64,000 bases of DNA from Xestospongia bergquistia (Eukaryota; Porifera; Demospongiae; Haplosclerida; Petrosiidae): assembly GCA_963965975.1 (NCBI GenBank), contig OZ014423.1:4862301-4926300 (forward strand), written 5' to 3'. The position numbers and the translations under genes were made by a program. The notes beneath the pieces are model-generated. The model was not told the origin of the DNA. It did not search any database and saw only the letters and a list, made by a program, of their open reading frames with translations. Shown one piece after another: positions 26,101 through 45,492 of this stretch. Numbering within the stretch: position 1 is the first letter of the stretch; each line of letters begins with the position of its first letter.

Positions 26101-26884
26101 CGCCAATCTTCATTGTTAGTCAAACGGTAATTTGTGGGATCTCTCTATAACAAATATTTAGAAGTCTAAGAACTAATATAAAGGTCTTTAATTGAACGAT
26201 AAGTGTTATAAGTATAATTGGAATTCTGTATGAGAGGTTCTACTATATTAGACTACCTTCAACAAACTTACCCGAGCTATAAGTAGGCCTGCAGTTAGTA
26301 CAATAAGTCCTAGCAAAACACCAATCCTAAAAGGTCACAATATGACTAATATATTGTATGATGATGATGTCAGCATGTTTATCATGACCTGTCAATCTAC
26401 ACATTATAGTGTATAATGAAAAGTAAACAAAGTCTATTACATAATATGCTTAATAAAGAATTTCACAGTCAGCACACAAAATGAGGTCATTTATCTGTCC
26501 ATTGAAGATTATACACATATACATCTATTTTAACAAGTTTATTATATATATAATAAGTGTGAAAATTAGAACAAGTAATCAAAAATGGAATTCTTGCATC
26601 ATGCTAGTTTCTGTTGGCCCAATAACAGAGAAACATAACATTACATAAACATATTTTTCCTGTGAATTGGCAACGCATATAAAAATAATCAAGACAGGTC
26701 GTCTATTTTGTTGAACGAACATCTTATAAAAGTCTGTTACCACAATAGTCAATAATAAATATAATCTTTATAACGTTTGACGTAGACGTTCTCCTTACCT
26801 GATGCAAACATAAGTATCCAATCCTTTGTAACATGCTGTAGCATCCATAAAGAATGGAGACGACATGTTTGTTAGGGAAGACAT
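23118..26884 (-). CDS. Orphan seven-helix membrane protein
   Basis: About twelve exons with GT-AG introns join in frame to roughly 350 residues. N-terminus MSSLTNMSSPFFMDATACYK (N-glycosylation site NMS), no signal peptide. Hydrophobic helices: IGVLLGLIVLTAGLLIA; VQYFILYTGIIITLI; FITILLVAVQLLSIWFYYLF; GAIPLVIVLALTFTGVFVWA; QLLIVQLFLVTVIYICC; IVTSYEIVSIVVFVYDVYMI; MLVPQIAIVIIFAPL. A Ser/Pro-rich tail of about 60 residues follows, ending YSASGTPTIN-stop at 23118. Seven helices with an outside N-terminus fit a receptor topology, but I see no DRY or NPxxY motif and cannot place it in a GPCR class; a TOM1/GPR137-like protein is a possible alternative. One exon follows a (CT)n acceptor at about 25250-25266. 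The intron at 25715-26274 carries degraded repeat sequence. Confidence 0.75.
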
Positions 26885-27300
26885 TGTAGGTAGATGTCCA
26901 CGCCGAAGTATGTCAATTATTTTTTAAAGGCGTACTATAATATAGTATTGTTTTTGCTAGTACTAACCACACTCAGCAGATCAAAAAGACATGTCTAACA
27001 ATTATAAGAAAAATGCCACACCTATGATAATAACTAGTCACGTTCACAAAAATTACGAGAATATACGTAGTACAATTCCGTGTTATGTGTACATGTACAT
27101 GTTTGGCTGTGATACCAAGGAAAGGCATTTAGTCTAATATAGTCTGCAAATAGCTCACCTTTGATAGAAAAACTGATATACATGAATTTACTAGAGAGGT
27201 AAAATTATTTTAATAAATAACAATATTAAAACACATAAAAAAATCAAAATAATAATACTACTAAAAAATTATTACTGGCTGGTGATCACATTTGCCATTA
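26885..27300. other. Promoter of seven-helix gene and 3' flank of HMG gene
   Basis: AT-rich, with a gtacatgtacatg palindrome-like run near 27088-27100. No gene is seen. Confidence 0.5.
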
Positions 27301-28745
27301 TTAACAGGAACTCAATGAATTCTTTTCTTCTAAATATTTCAATAAATGTAGCAAATGTTGAAGTGATTGTTGATAAGTGAAATTTCTTTGATTCAATATA
27401 TTTAATTCATCAACGTAAGCTGAAGACCAGAGCTAAACAAATGAATTTAAATTTTAAAATTGGACACACAATAGTTAACTTTTACTTCTCTTATTCTCAA
27501 TTCTACAGCTTACCTCAAGTTCACATATCTTGTCAGAAAGCTTCCAATTCTTCTCTAACAATTCTTTCTCTACTTCTTCTTCCAGTATTAGAGACTGACT
27601 GGTTACTATATTGAATATAACAAAATGTATTACATGCAATGATAACTGACCCATCATATTAGTAATTGTTTGTCTCAAGTTGTTTATAAATGGAGGCAAA
27701 CTGCATGTTGGTATCCATTTATCCTCTGTGATGTAAGTAGGTGCCTCACTCTCCATTATTTCATCCACCATTTGTTCATCTTCATTTCCTGCTATTTGAT
27801 CATCTATTACAGGAGTCTCCTCTTGAAATGAGCTATTATTGTCTTTCCACTCCATGACTTCCTTAGGTTCTTCGTGGGTTGTTTGAGATGGTTCAGGACA
27901 GAAGCTAGAGACAAGTTGCTCCAGTGATTTAAACTCTGATTCAATTCTTGTATCATTTAGTGAAGGCTCATTAAAAGAATCTGTTGGCATTACTCCTGTT
28001 GTCTGATCTGTAACTGAGACTGCAGTTTGACTATTCTCAATGTTAATCTCTTCTGGTGCTTTGATCCTTTTTTCCAATGTCAATTTAGCTGGTATCATTT
28101 TCTTCAACTTACTTAATAGTTCTTCGGTGTGTGGGCGGCCACAGAAGTGATAATGCTTACGGGACAAATTACAAAAGGAGATATGACACAAATTGCAATA
28201 CAATGAAGTGTCATCATCTGGCAAAGATTCTTCAATGACGTTGTCAACCAAAATGGAGAGATCGGATTTGCTAGAAAGACCTATTAAATTATAAACACTT
28301 TTATATATTTATATTTGAGTAGACAAGTTTAAAATAAAATTCATTTTAAACAAGTATTCATCTTGTTAATCTTGTTGATAATTGAACCATGTAATAGTCA
28401 TCATAATTATTATATGAATAACTTAGGTACTTATTAATAATATGCTGTAAGTTTACCTTGACATTTTCTCCATAGGTAATCCTTTAATTCACATTTAAAT
28501 CGTTGCTGATCTTCAGTAGCTTTAATTTGATAATCCTATAAGCATTAAATTAATTATGTAATAACTATAACTATTAATTTATCTAACATCTTTCATTTCC
28601 TTTGTAAGTGATCCCCAAATTTGTCCCAATTTTTTAGACACTTGTTGCATAGATAATTCACCAGTGGCAGCTAAAGATTGATTCTCACGCACAAAAGCAC
28701 CATAACTAACAGTGAGAGATAGGAGATGCAGTAATAAGTTTATAA

Positions 28746-28844
<99 letters not shown>

Positions 28845-28871
28845 CCTCTCTCTCTCTCTCTCTATCTATCT

Positions 28872-28931
<60 letters not shown>

Positions 28932-30523
28932 CTCTCTCTCTCTCTCAAGAAGTACCTTGTGAGAGGAGGTCGAGGAGGTTTTAATAATTCTAGCTCAGTT
29001 TTTCTTTTCTTTCCCTTAGTCCAACCTCCGCCATGTTTTCGTTTAGTCTACAAAATAATGTAAGTGGGTTTTTTACAGTTTTGACTTACTCTTTTTGTTG
29101 GTAAATGTTTTTTATCTGATGAATCTACCATTTCTATGGAGACAATTGGTACTGCTTGATATTTATTTTTAGCAGTACTATGTTTGTCAGTAGATGATTC
29201 CACTGTAGTTGTTGTCATGGAAATTCTTCTACAAGTTCCTTTACTGTTGTTTTCCTTAGAGCCTTGTAGAGTGATAGGTTCTAGTAGGGGAGTATCAGGT
29301 GATGAAATTTTGGCACTAGGTAACAAAGATGGAGGCTGAGATGAGGTTGATGTGGCCGTGTTTGGAGGGATAACTAAAGCTAATAATGGAAAAGTGGGTG
29401 GAGTTGAAGGAGAAGACACAGGCACACTTTTAGAGGTTGTACTTTTCTGATTGAGAAAGTCTCGTAGTTTTGTCCTAGTAAGAGCGGACATATTGTTTTG
29501 TTGGCAGTTCTTTCGTTGTCCAAAACATTTACTTTGTACATCAGCTTTTGTCTTATCTCGTCTTTTAATAGGAGATGTTACAAGTTCAGGAATTGGGTGT
29601 GGCTTTCCCATCTCATGTCTTGACTTTTGTGTGAGTGGTTCCTTGGTAGCAATTGTATTGATTGGAGTTACAGTCCCTATAGAGATACTTGTATTTAGGC
29701 TTGGAGAAGGTTGACCATTTAAGTGACCATAAGATTCTTCGTTGCATAGAATGGAAGAAGGACTTTCGCTTGTAGGAGTCCCCGAAGTTGAAGATGAGGT
29801 TTCAGTCATTTGAATTGAAGTGTCACTTACCAATAACCTCAATATCTCTTCATCATTACCTTCATCCTCTTCCAATAGATATATTGGCATTTCCTGTGAT
29901 ATTTGTCTTAAGTCCACTGCATAGAATTAATAACAAAAGACATTAAGTGAATCAAGTAATATACTACCTTTAAATATGTCTAGTAATTTTAAAAATGATT
30001 TATTTAAGCCACACCTAATTCATTCTAGTTGTGTTGAAACTTGATTACATACAAATTTAGCAGTTATTATGATAGTATCTAAAATTGCACACAATTAATA
30101 GCAGGTTTAAGGTACTGTTATAAATTAGGTATTATTTTTCTCAATGTCATTTTACTGTTAATTGCTGTTAAGTATATTTAAAAGGCATTGATGAATTAAT
30201 ATTTACCAGAAGCACAAGGTGATGCACTTAGAAGCTCCACAGTTGAATGAACATGAGTGGAAGAGGTGTTGTCATCTTGAAGAATACCAAGTCGTTCCCT
30301 TTCATCGTGAAGTGGTAACTCGTCCATGGAATGACTCCGTGGAAGGACAGTACATGTTCGTATATCATTTATAAGTTGATCTGTTTGGTTTAGATAATTT
30401 GAGAATGGTATAGATATTATCATCTATGAATTACTTACCGCCGGTTTCTAAATTGATGCCAAAAAGATCTTTTCCTGGAACAAGTTGACCAAAAAGGTCA
30501 TCCAAAATGTTCCCATCTACCAT
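27301..30523 (-). CDS. HMG-box and U1-type zinc-finger protein
   Basis: The start is MVDGNILDDLFGQLVPGKD. A long Ser/Thr/Pro-rich region follows (exons at about 30380-30205 and 29917-29090), then a basic patch TKRKHGGGWTKGKKRK, an HMG box (PPRPPLTSYGAFVRENQSL, then VSKKLGQIWGSLTKEMKD and YQIKATEDQQRFKCELKDYL), a single finger CNLCHISFCNLSRKHYHFCG with RPH (C-x2-C-x12-H-x5-H, U1/jaz type), an acidic linker, and a short coiled coil (LEEEVEKELLEKNWKLSDK). It ends EKNSLSSC-stop at 27301. Nuclear DNA or RNA binding is expected from the domains. I do not recognise a vertebrate orthologue with this order. A 200 bp (GA)n-type tract lies in the intron that splits the HMG box. Confidence 0.8.
28749..28946. 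repeat. Compound (CT)n/(CTAT)n microsatellite
   Basis: Almost 200 bases of CT with three interspersed blocks of ctat repeats. On the coding (minus) strand it is a pure purine tract directly behind the donor site of the intron inside the HMG box. Confidence 0.97.
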
Positions 30524-30612
30524 AGTTACCTGTGCCCATGTAAGATAAGATTCTTATTAGAACTAGCCATTAGCAGCCATTTTGTGCCACACCTCTTTTA
30601 ATTAATAGATAC
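30524..30612. promoter_or_regulatory. Bidirectional promoter, HMG-ZnF gene / GEN1
   Basis: Only 89 bases separate the two start codons. It contains cattagcagccat (30568-30580), whose complement atggctgctaatg is preceded by aaa on the minus strand, resembling a YY1 site. The same 13-mer occurs in the CCDC6/ankyrin promoter. Confidence 0.65.
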
Positions 30613-33412
30613 ATGGGAGTGAATGGGCTTTGGCAGATTCTGTCCAGTGCTGGGCAGCTTTGTTCCTTAGAAGAGTTAAAAGGCAAACGTTTGGCTGTTG
30701 ACCTCAGTTGCTGGATATGTGAATCATGTCAGACTAAAGGGCTTGCTGAGGCTGTACAAAAACCATACTTACGTAACCTGTTTTTCCGGTTATTGAACTT
30801 GTATGTTGAAGTGGGTGCAGAAGTGGTGTTTGTCATTGATGGGTATGCTACTTCAATGAAATGGGACACTATGGATCAGAGGATGTCAAGTGTTCCCTAT
30901 GGAAGAGGTGGAGCTAGAAAAACTGGTGTCCGACATCAGCTTAATCAGAAGTTGAAAGAGGTATTAAATGAAAAATGTACTTTTTGCAATGGGTGTGGCT
31001 AAATGTGATAGTGGCCAGTTGCAAGGCTGCTTCTGTAAGGAATTGACACACATTTCTTTAGTTTGGCTAAGAGAAATGACAAAAATATTCACATCAATAG
31101 CTATTTTATTTATTGATGTTTGCAATCATTGATTACTAAGTATTTGCATGGCAAGCCATACTCATGGGAATGATAAGGTGATGATTACCAAATATTCAAT
31201 TTACTGTTAGCAAAGAATCTTTATGGCTTCCTGTACCTTATTTTGCTAATTTAATATATAATTGTGTTTTAAATTTAACTCTTTTTTGTTCATAATAATT
31301 AAACAATAGTGTTGTGAGCTGCTTGAAGCAGCTGGAGTACCATACATAAAAAGTAGAGGAGAAGCCGAGTCTCTGTGTGCTCTTATAAATAAAGAAGGAG
31401 TATGTTAACATGTTATATCTACTTACTGATTAGATCATTCTCCAGTATGTTGATGGTGTTATTACTGATGATAGTGATGCACTGTTATATGGAGCTACTG
31501 TTGTCTACAGACAATTGTCCATCAAAAAAGTTTGTATTAAAATATCACACACTTTAATTATATTTGTGTCAATATGACAGGACGTCCATTTTGAGAAGTA
31601 TACTATAAACAACATTAGTAGCATTTTAGGTAAATAAGTAAATAGTGAATGACCTTTTTATAAACATATTTTGTAGGTTTTAGTAGAGATGATTTGGTAA
31701 AAATGAGTGTCCTTCTTGGCTGTGACTATCTTCCTTGTGGTGTACCAGGATTTGGTAAAGAAAATACATTGAAGATTATTAAGGAAAACGAGAGGTTGCT
31801 AGAGATAATTTTAAAAGGAAAGCATATAGAATTAACTGAATTAGGAAAAGACATGAAATTAACAAGAAAATTTATTGAGTGAGCCTCTATTGTTCACACG
31901 ATTTATTATAATCAAACTTGTTTTACATTTAGTAAGGCAATGGAGATACCTCATTTCTTTGACAAAGCTGTAAGTTGCTACTGCAATCTCTTGCTTTGGA
32001 TATTTATTATTTGTTTTTTTAGGCAGCTGTTATCAATGAGTATCTTCACCCCAACGAGACATTACCACATGATCCAACTTGTCTCTTTCAATGGAGAATG
32101 CCCAATATCACTGGCTTACAGGTATATTATACGTGGTGCTTAGTGTTAGATAACATTGAACACTGTTTACTAGTCAAATTTTATAGGATGTTTTGCATAA
32201 GGAATTAGCATGGGACTTCCATTATGCACTAGACAAAATAGTTACACTATTAACTTATTGGGTATTGTGTCAAAGAAGACAAAAGAAAAATGTGTCTGAT
32301 ATTAGACCTCAAAAAATATTGGCAAGTCGAGTAAGACATTTTATTCCACATTACGAGGTAGAATGGTGCACGACATTGCCATCACAATGTGACAAAGAGT
32401 CACCTTGGATCTTTAAGACTTTAGAAAAAGCTGATGTAAGATACCTTTGTTATAACTCTTTGTTCATTATATTCTTCAGTTGTTTAGAACTTGCTATTCA
32501 GACTTGTGTACTGAATTTGAAGAGCAGAAAGCAACAGAGAAGACGAAAAAACAGAAGAAGAAGAGCCAAAAAAGTAATATTATGCATGTATCATTAAGTC
32601 ATCATTCATCTTTAGTTTTAGAACCTAAAGAGGTTAGCGGAAGTGATACTATTGAGTGTTCAAGTCACATGTTGTCATTGGATGATACCAGGTATATTAT
32701 ACAATGAATGCAATGCAATTATATGGATGTGTGTAGTCTACAAAATGCAGTGTGAACTAAACTTTAAACTTTACACTACAAAATTTGCACATTACTAAGT
32801 AGTTTAGTAACATAACTATTTTCGTCCATGACATTCCATAACATTTATGGACCTGTAGTATTACAGTACTATCTAATTATAATAGACTTGTGTATTATAT
32901 GGGAATTGAACTTTAAACTTTATATTGCAGAATATGTACATTACTAAGTAGTTTAGTAACATAGCTATTTTCATCTATACCTCCATGAGTTGTGTAATAT
33001 TACATAATTCATCAACAACATGCACATTTTCCTTAATAGGATTACTGCAAAATCACATCAACTTTATACAAAGCTAGACAAACTGTCGACAGATTCATTA
33101 TCACTTCATACAACTTCTCTTATCTCTCCTGTTTCTATAAGCCCAAGTCCTTTGTCCTTTGTTCAAACTACATCAATAAAAGATGCAAGCTCTTCTCCTT
33201 CGAGAAAGAGACCCAGTCCATCAAAGACATCAATAACAACACCTGAAAAGAGAATGGAATATAACCTATCATCTGATGAGGAAGAAGTTCTTCCTTTGAT
33301 GGAAAGACTCAAAATGTCATCACCACTAAAACCACACATGAAAGGAAGTGATGTGAAATGTAAACGAAGGATTTGGGGCAGCAGTGAGTGTCCAATTGAA
33401 ATTAGTGACTAA
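30613..33412 (+). CDS. GEN1: GEN1 Holliday-junction resolvase (XPG/FEN family)
   Basis: The N-domain starts MGVNGLWQILSSAG with LAVDLSCWICES and VVFVIDGYA. The I-domain has IKSRGEAESLCALI and VDGVITDDSDALLYGA, which carry the metal-binding acids. The helix-two-turn-helix part is VLLGCDYLPCGVPGFGKENT. SRVRHFIPHYEVEWC looks like the chromodomain typical of GEN1. The C-terminal about 200 residues are disordered, with a Lys-rich patch (TEKTKKQKKKSQKS) and Ser/Pro stretches, ending CPIEISD-stop. Family role: symmetric cleavage of Holliday junctions in recombination repair. Roughly 570 residues, shorter than the human protein (908) because of a shorter tail. One intron has a 149 bp duplication. Meiotic SYCP1 lies 12 kb away, probably by chance. 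Confidence 0.94.
32761..33020. repeat. 149 bp tandem duplication in GEN1 intron
   Basis: actttaaactttacac at 32761 recurs as actttaaactttatat at 32910, followed in both by attactaagtagtttagtaa. The second unit is partial and diverged. Confidence 0.8.
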
Positions 33413-33751
33413 CAAGCCATGAAAATGTTGAGTTGAGTTATGAATATAGTTATAGAATTGCATGCATCATTGTCTATGAATGGACTTGACAGTGCATGCT
33501 TGTATTGTCTTTTTACTTGACAATTCTGTTGAAGGTACTTATATCTACTAGTAGCTTAAGTACGCAAGATTTACTGTAATTATAACAAGTTTGTTTTTTA
33601 CATTATTTTATTAACAATTTGACTTTTTCTTATTGACAAAGAAATATCAGAGAGAATAAGAGTAGTCTTTAAGAATAAGTGTGAAAGAAAGAAAGAAAGA
33701 AAATCTTTAAATGAGACAATGGTTAATATATGACTTCTTAGTTAACAAAAC
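33413..33751. other. Convergent gap GEN1 / cryptochrome
   Basis: Shared 3' flank, AT-rich, with a short (GAAA)n run near 33687-33701. No gene is seen. Confidence 0.5.
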
Positions 33752-36114
33752 TTATGGTTCATTTTGGCAAGCAAAATGAAGAGTACTAAGGTAAGTTTTT
33801 AGTCTCTCAACACAAATTGTACCAGCAGTCATATGATCAATGATAGGATATGGATAGTCTATGCCAATAATACAGCCACTTTCTCTTTGAACTTCGATAG
33901 GAGCTGTCCAAGGACAATATATGTACTCACTTGGATAATTTTTTAGTTCTGGTATGTAATGACGTACATAGCGTCCATTTGGGTCTAGTTGTTGGCCGAA
34001 ACTGATTGGACAATAGTGCTCAATGGGGCCAGTAATAAAAGCAGAAGAACTGCTTTTCATCCAACAACCACAGCTTACGGATGATTCGTAATCTAACATA
34101 TACATCTCAAATGTGTCCTTTCCTTTGACCCACGTTATCCAAAGATCTCCTCTTGTCAGGAATGTTGCAATTGATTCCCTGAAGCAAAAAATAATATCAA
34201 GTAATACAGCAATTTATTTTACAAAAAAACATGCTGTGGAATTTAGACTGATTTAAACTTATAAAGTCCAATCAGAGTATACTCTGATAAGTACTGAAGC
34301 CGAGAGTGGACATCCATTATACTACTTTTATATTGTTCCTAGACCCTACCACAAATTTTCTTAAACTCTAAAGTCCAAGTAGTAAGTTTTGGGTTGAGGA
34401 TAGGGTCTAGGAATAGTAATGAAAGGCATAGTAACTTAGAAAGTAGAAATAGATGTCTATCTTTGATGACCGCTTCCTTCTATAGATAGGGAATCACTAT
34501 GTTAAATGTCAGCATTTGATTGGTGACATTGTTGTTACAGCATTATATTAGCACGCAATATGTATTATAAGATTATGTAACATTACTCAATCATGAGTGC
34601 TAAGGGTATTACGTAATATAAATATTATATAATATATTACATAATACGCAGTAATCCATGTGTACAATACAGTCTGAAGTGCCTTGTAATTTAGTAATCT
34701 GTGTAAGATAGGGTTTTCTTAGGCGCTATGCTCCTCTGCACTTGCTATCTATTATGCTAACCTTAAACAATGATGTATCCAGCCTTCTTGTAGCATTTGT
34801 CTCACTGCAGCATCAATCCATGGATAACCTGTACATCCTTTTTTCCATCTCATTAATAAATTGTTATCCATCTCCCATGGCATAGCAATACAGACAGGAT
34901 TGTTCCTGTCGCAATCAAAATTTGGCACTTGTTGTGCTACGAGAAAATAAAATTCACGTTGTAATAGTTTTGATGCTATTTCCCTCGCTAGCTTCTCTTT
35001 TGAGGTATCTGTGATAGCCAGCTCACGTGCATAATGCCACAGATACCGAACTGATAAACAACCAAATCTTATATAAGGACTCAATGAAGTCTTGTCAAAC
35101 AAGTGGTCAACTGGATCACGAAATGGCTTGCTACGAACTTTAACATACGTTTGCAATCTGTTGAGAGCTTCTGTCTCACCTCCACGCCAAGGGTTGGTCC
35201 CTAAAGTTGCATTAGGAAATCCTAATGTCTCTAAAGTTGGAATCAGGTATTTTTGAGTGATAATATAAGGTGTATTGTCTTCCTCAACAAACTGATCTTG
35301 TTTTGGGACACCAATAGGCAACTTTGGACTACCCAATTTGGTTAGGATTTCACGGAAAACTTTAAAAGTGATTACAGGTTTGTTATTGTTGGCTTTGAGG
35401 ATATCAATATGATTATATAGAGTGTGAGAATGGAAACTTTCAACTTTAATATCCATACTGCTGGCCATTTGGTTGATAGTCATTTCCTCTACATAGCTAT
35501 GAGGCTCTTGACTTTTTTGATATGTAAGATGCTTCACGTCCCACTGACTACAGAGATTGGCAAGTACTGAAGTTGTTTGGCCTTTTGCAACATATAATCG
35601 AGAACCAAACATCTCCAGCTGCCTATGTATATTGTGCAAACACTCAAGGAGAAATCGCCATCGATTGACGCCAAATCTCTTGTCACCTGTTGCACACCAC
35701 GTATCAATGATGAATACAGCACGAAAACGGGTGTTTGGATTATTGAGTGCTGCCATTAATGCTGGATTATCATGTAAACGTAAAGCACACATTCTAAACC
35801 AATGGAGGCTTGTGGAGGCAGGTACATCAGTGCAGCTGGATGAATTGGATGGAGAGGAAGAGATAGATGCTGAATAGGGAGAAATAGAACCAAAGGACAA
35901 AGAACCGAATGTATCATCTTCAGAGGCAGAAACATCGCTGTCAGAATCTAGAGGACGGATTACAATGATCGTATTACAGATGTATATTATGACAGTACGT
36001 ATTACCTTGATCGGGCAATGAGTCTTCAGCGTGATCTAGACTGCTTTCGAGAAACAAGTCGTCTTCTTCAGAAAAAAACTCTGTTCCTTGCTCGGTCTCC
36101 ATCATTAAACTCAT
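33752..36114 (-). CDS. CRY: Cryptochrome / photolyase family protein
   Basis: Four coding exons. An acidic, Ser-rich N-terminal extension of about 75 residues (MSLMMETEQGTEFFSEEDD onward) precedes the photolyase fold: HWFRMCALRLHDNPALMAAL, FGVNRWRFLLECLHNI, VITFKVFREIL, LSPYIRFGCLSVRYLWHYA, LLQREFYFLVAQ, GCTGYPWIDAAVRQM, GWIHHCLR, TFLTRGDLWITW, then ISFGQQLDPNGRYVRHYIPE and YCPWTAP. It ends ACQNEP-stop without the long tail of vertebrate cryptochromes. It belongs to the animal CRY/(6-4)-photolyase group. In Amphimedon, cryptochromes are linked to the larval pigment-ring photoresponse (published work, recalled; which paralogue this is cannot be told). The FAD-facing segment reads SVSCGCWMK where relatives have SVNAGSWMW. 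About 560 residues. Confidence 0.94.
34295..34477. repeat. Foldback repeat in cryptochrome intron
   Basis: Inverted arms: ttcctagaccctacc near 34339 and gatagggtctaggaat near 34397, with outer matches (gaagc...ggacatc at 34296-34312 against gatgtct...gcttc at 34452-34476). This is MITE-like, about 180 bp, with no target duplication recognised. An 18 bp perfect palindrome, atcagagtatactctgat, lies just outside at 34271-34288. Confidence 0.55.
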
Positions 36115-36541
36115 TTCGGACACAAATAGGATGAAGGTCAGGTATTGTACATATATCACGTTTTACGCCTTTCAGCATGCGCACATTTTTTCTGCTTGCT
36201 TAGATTGCGCGTGCACTCTTATCTTTATATACACACGTGACGTAGTGGTTTTACAATTATAGGGGGTAAGAATTATAATAAGCGAATTTTCAGCTTTTAT
36301 ACATATCCTAGCGTTTGCTTTTAATCTGTTGTACTTATTCAACCTTATAGCCACCTCTAAATTACATTTATATACATACATATGTACATTTTACTTTTAA
36401 TATTCGTTAACACTACATAGTTGTTAGTTAGGTATTATTAAGATAGCAGCATATAAAAAATCATGTTAGGTTAAAATTGACGCTATACTATTAAAGTTGA
36501 ATTTTTGTCTTGATCGTTGAACAATTGATGACTGTAAGCAT
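36115..36541. other. Cryptochrome promoter and transaldolase 3' flank
   Basis: Same-strand gap. The first 100 bases near the CRY start are less AT-rich. No gene or clear motif is seen. Confidence 0.5.
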
Positions 36542-45138
<8,597 letters not shown>

Positions 45139-45492
45139 AGCTAGGTAAAAAATAAACGGTCTTTACTGTTATTTACCAATTCACATTACCTGCAGTATAA
45201 AAGACTTTATAGTCCCTCTTGATTCAATGGAAATGTAACAGGGCTGACTTGCTTCAGGAAGTAGGATGGGCTGAAGAAAATGTGAAGTGACGTCATTGTG
45301 ACATTGCTTTATGCAAATTACTAACAATACAGCAGGAAAATGTCCCGCTCTTACCACGTGTAACGACCAATCAGATACTTTGGTGTTTGGTACCTCTTCA
45401 GTATCTTAGCGACATTGTTTACAGTTCAGTTGGCAGTTCTAGTCTAGAGTAGTACCCTGAGGTAATTTATTCCTAGGAGAATACCACTGGTC
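45139..45492. promoter_or_regulatory. Bidirectional promoter, transaldolase / SYCP1
   Basis: 354 bases between divergent starts. It contains a CCAAT box in NF-Y context (accaatcag, 45366-45374) and an octamer-like atgcaaat at about 45313. Part of the left side is probably the 5' UTR and first intron of transaldolase. Function is inferred. Confidence 0.55.
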
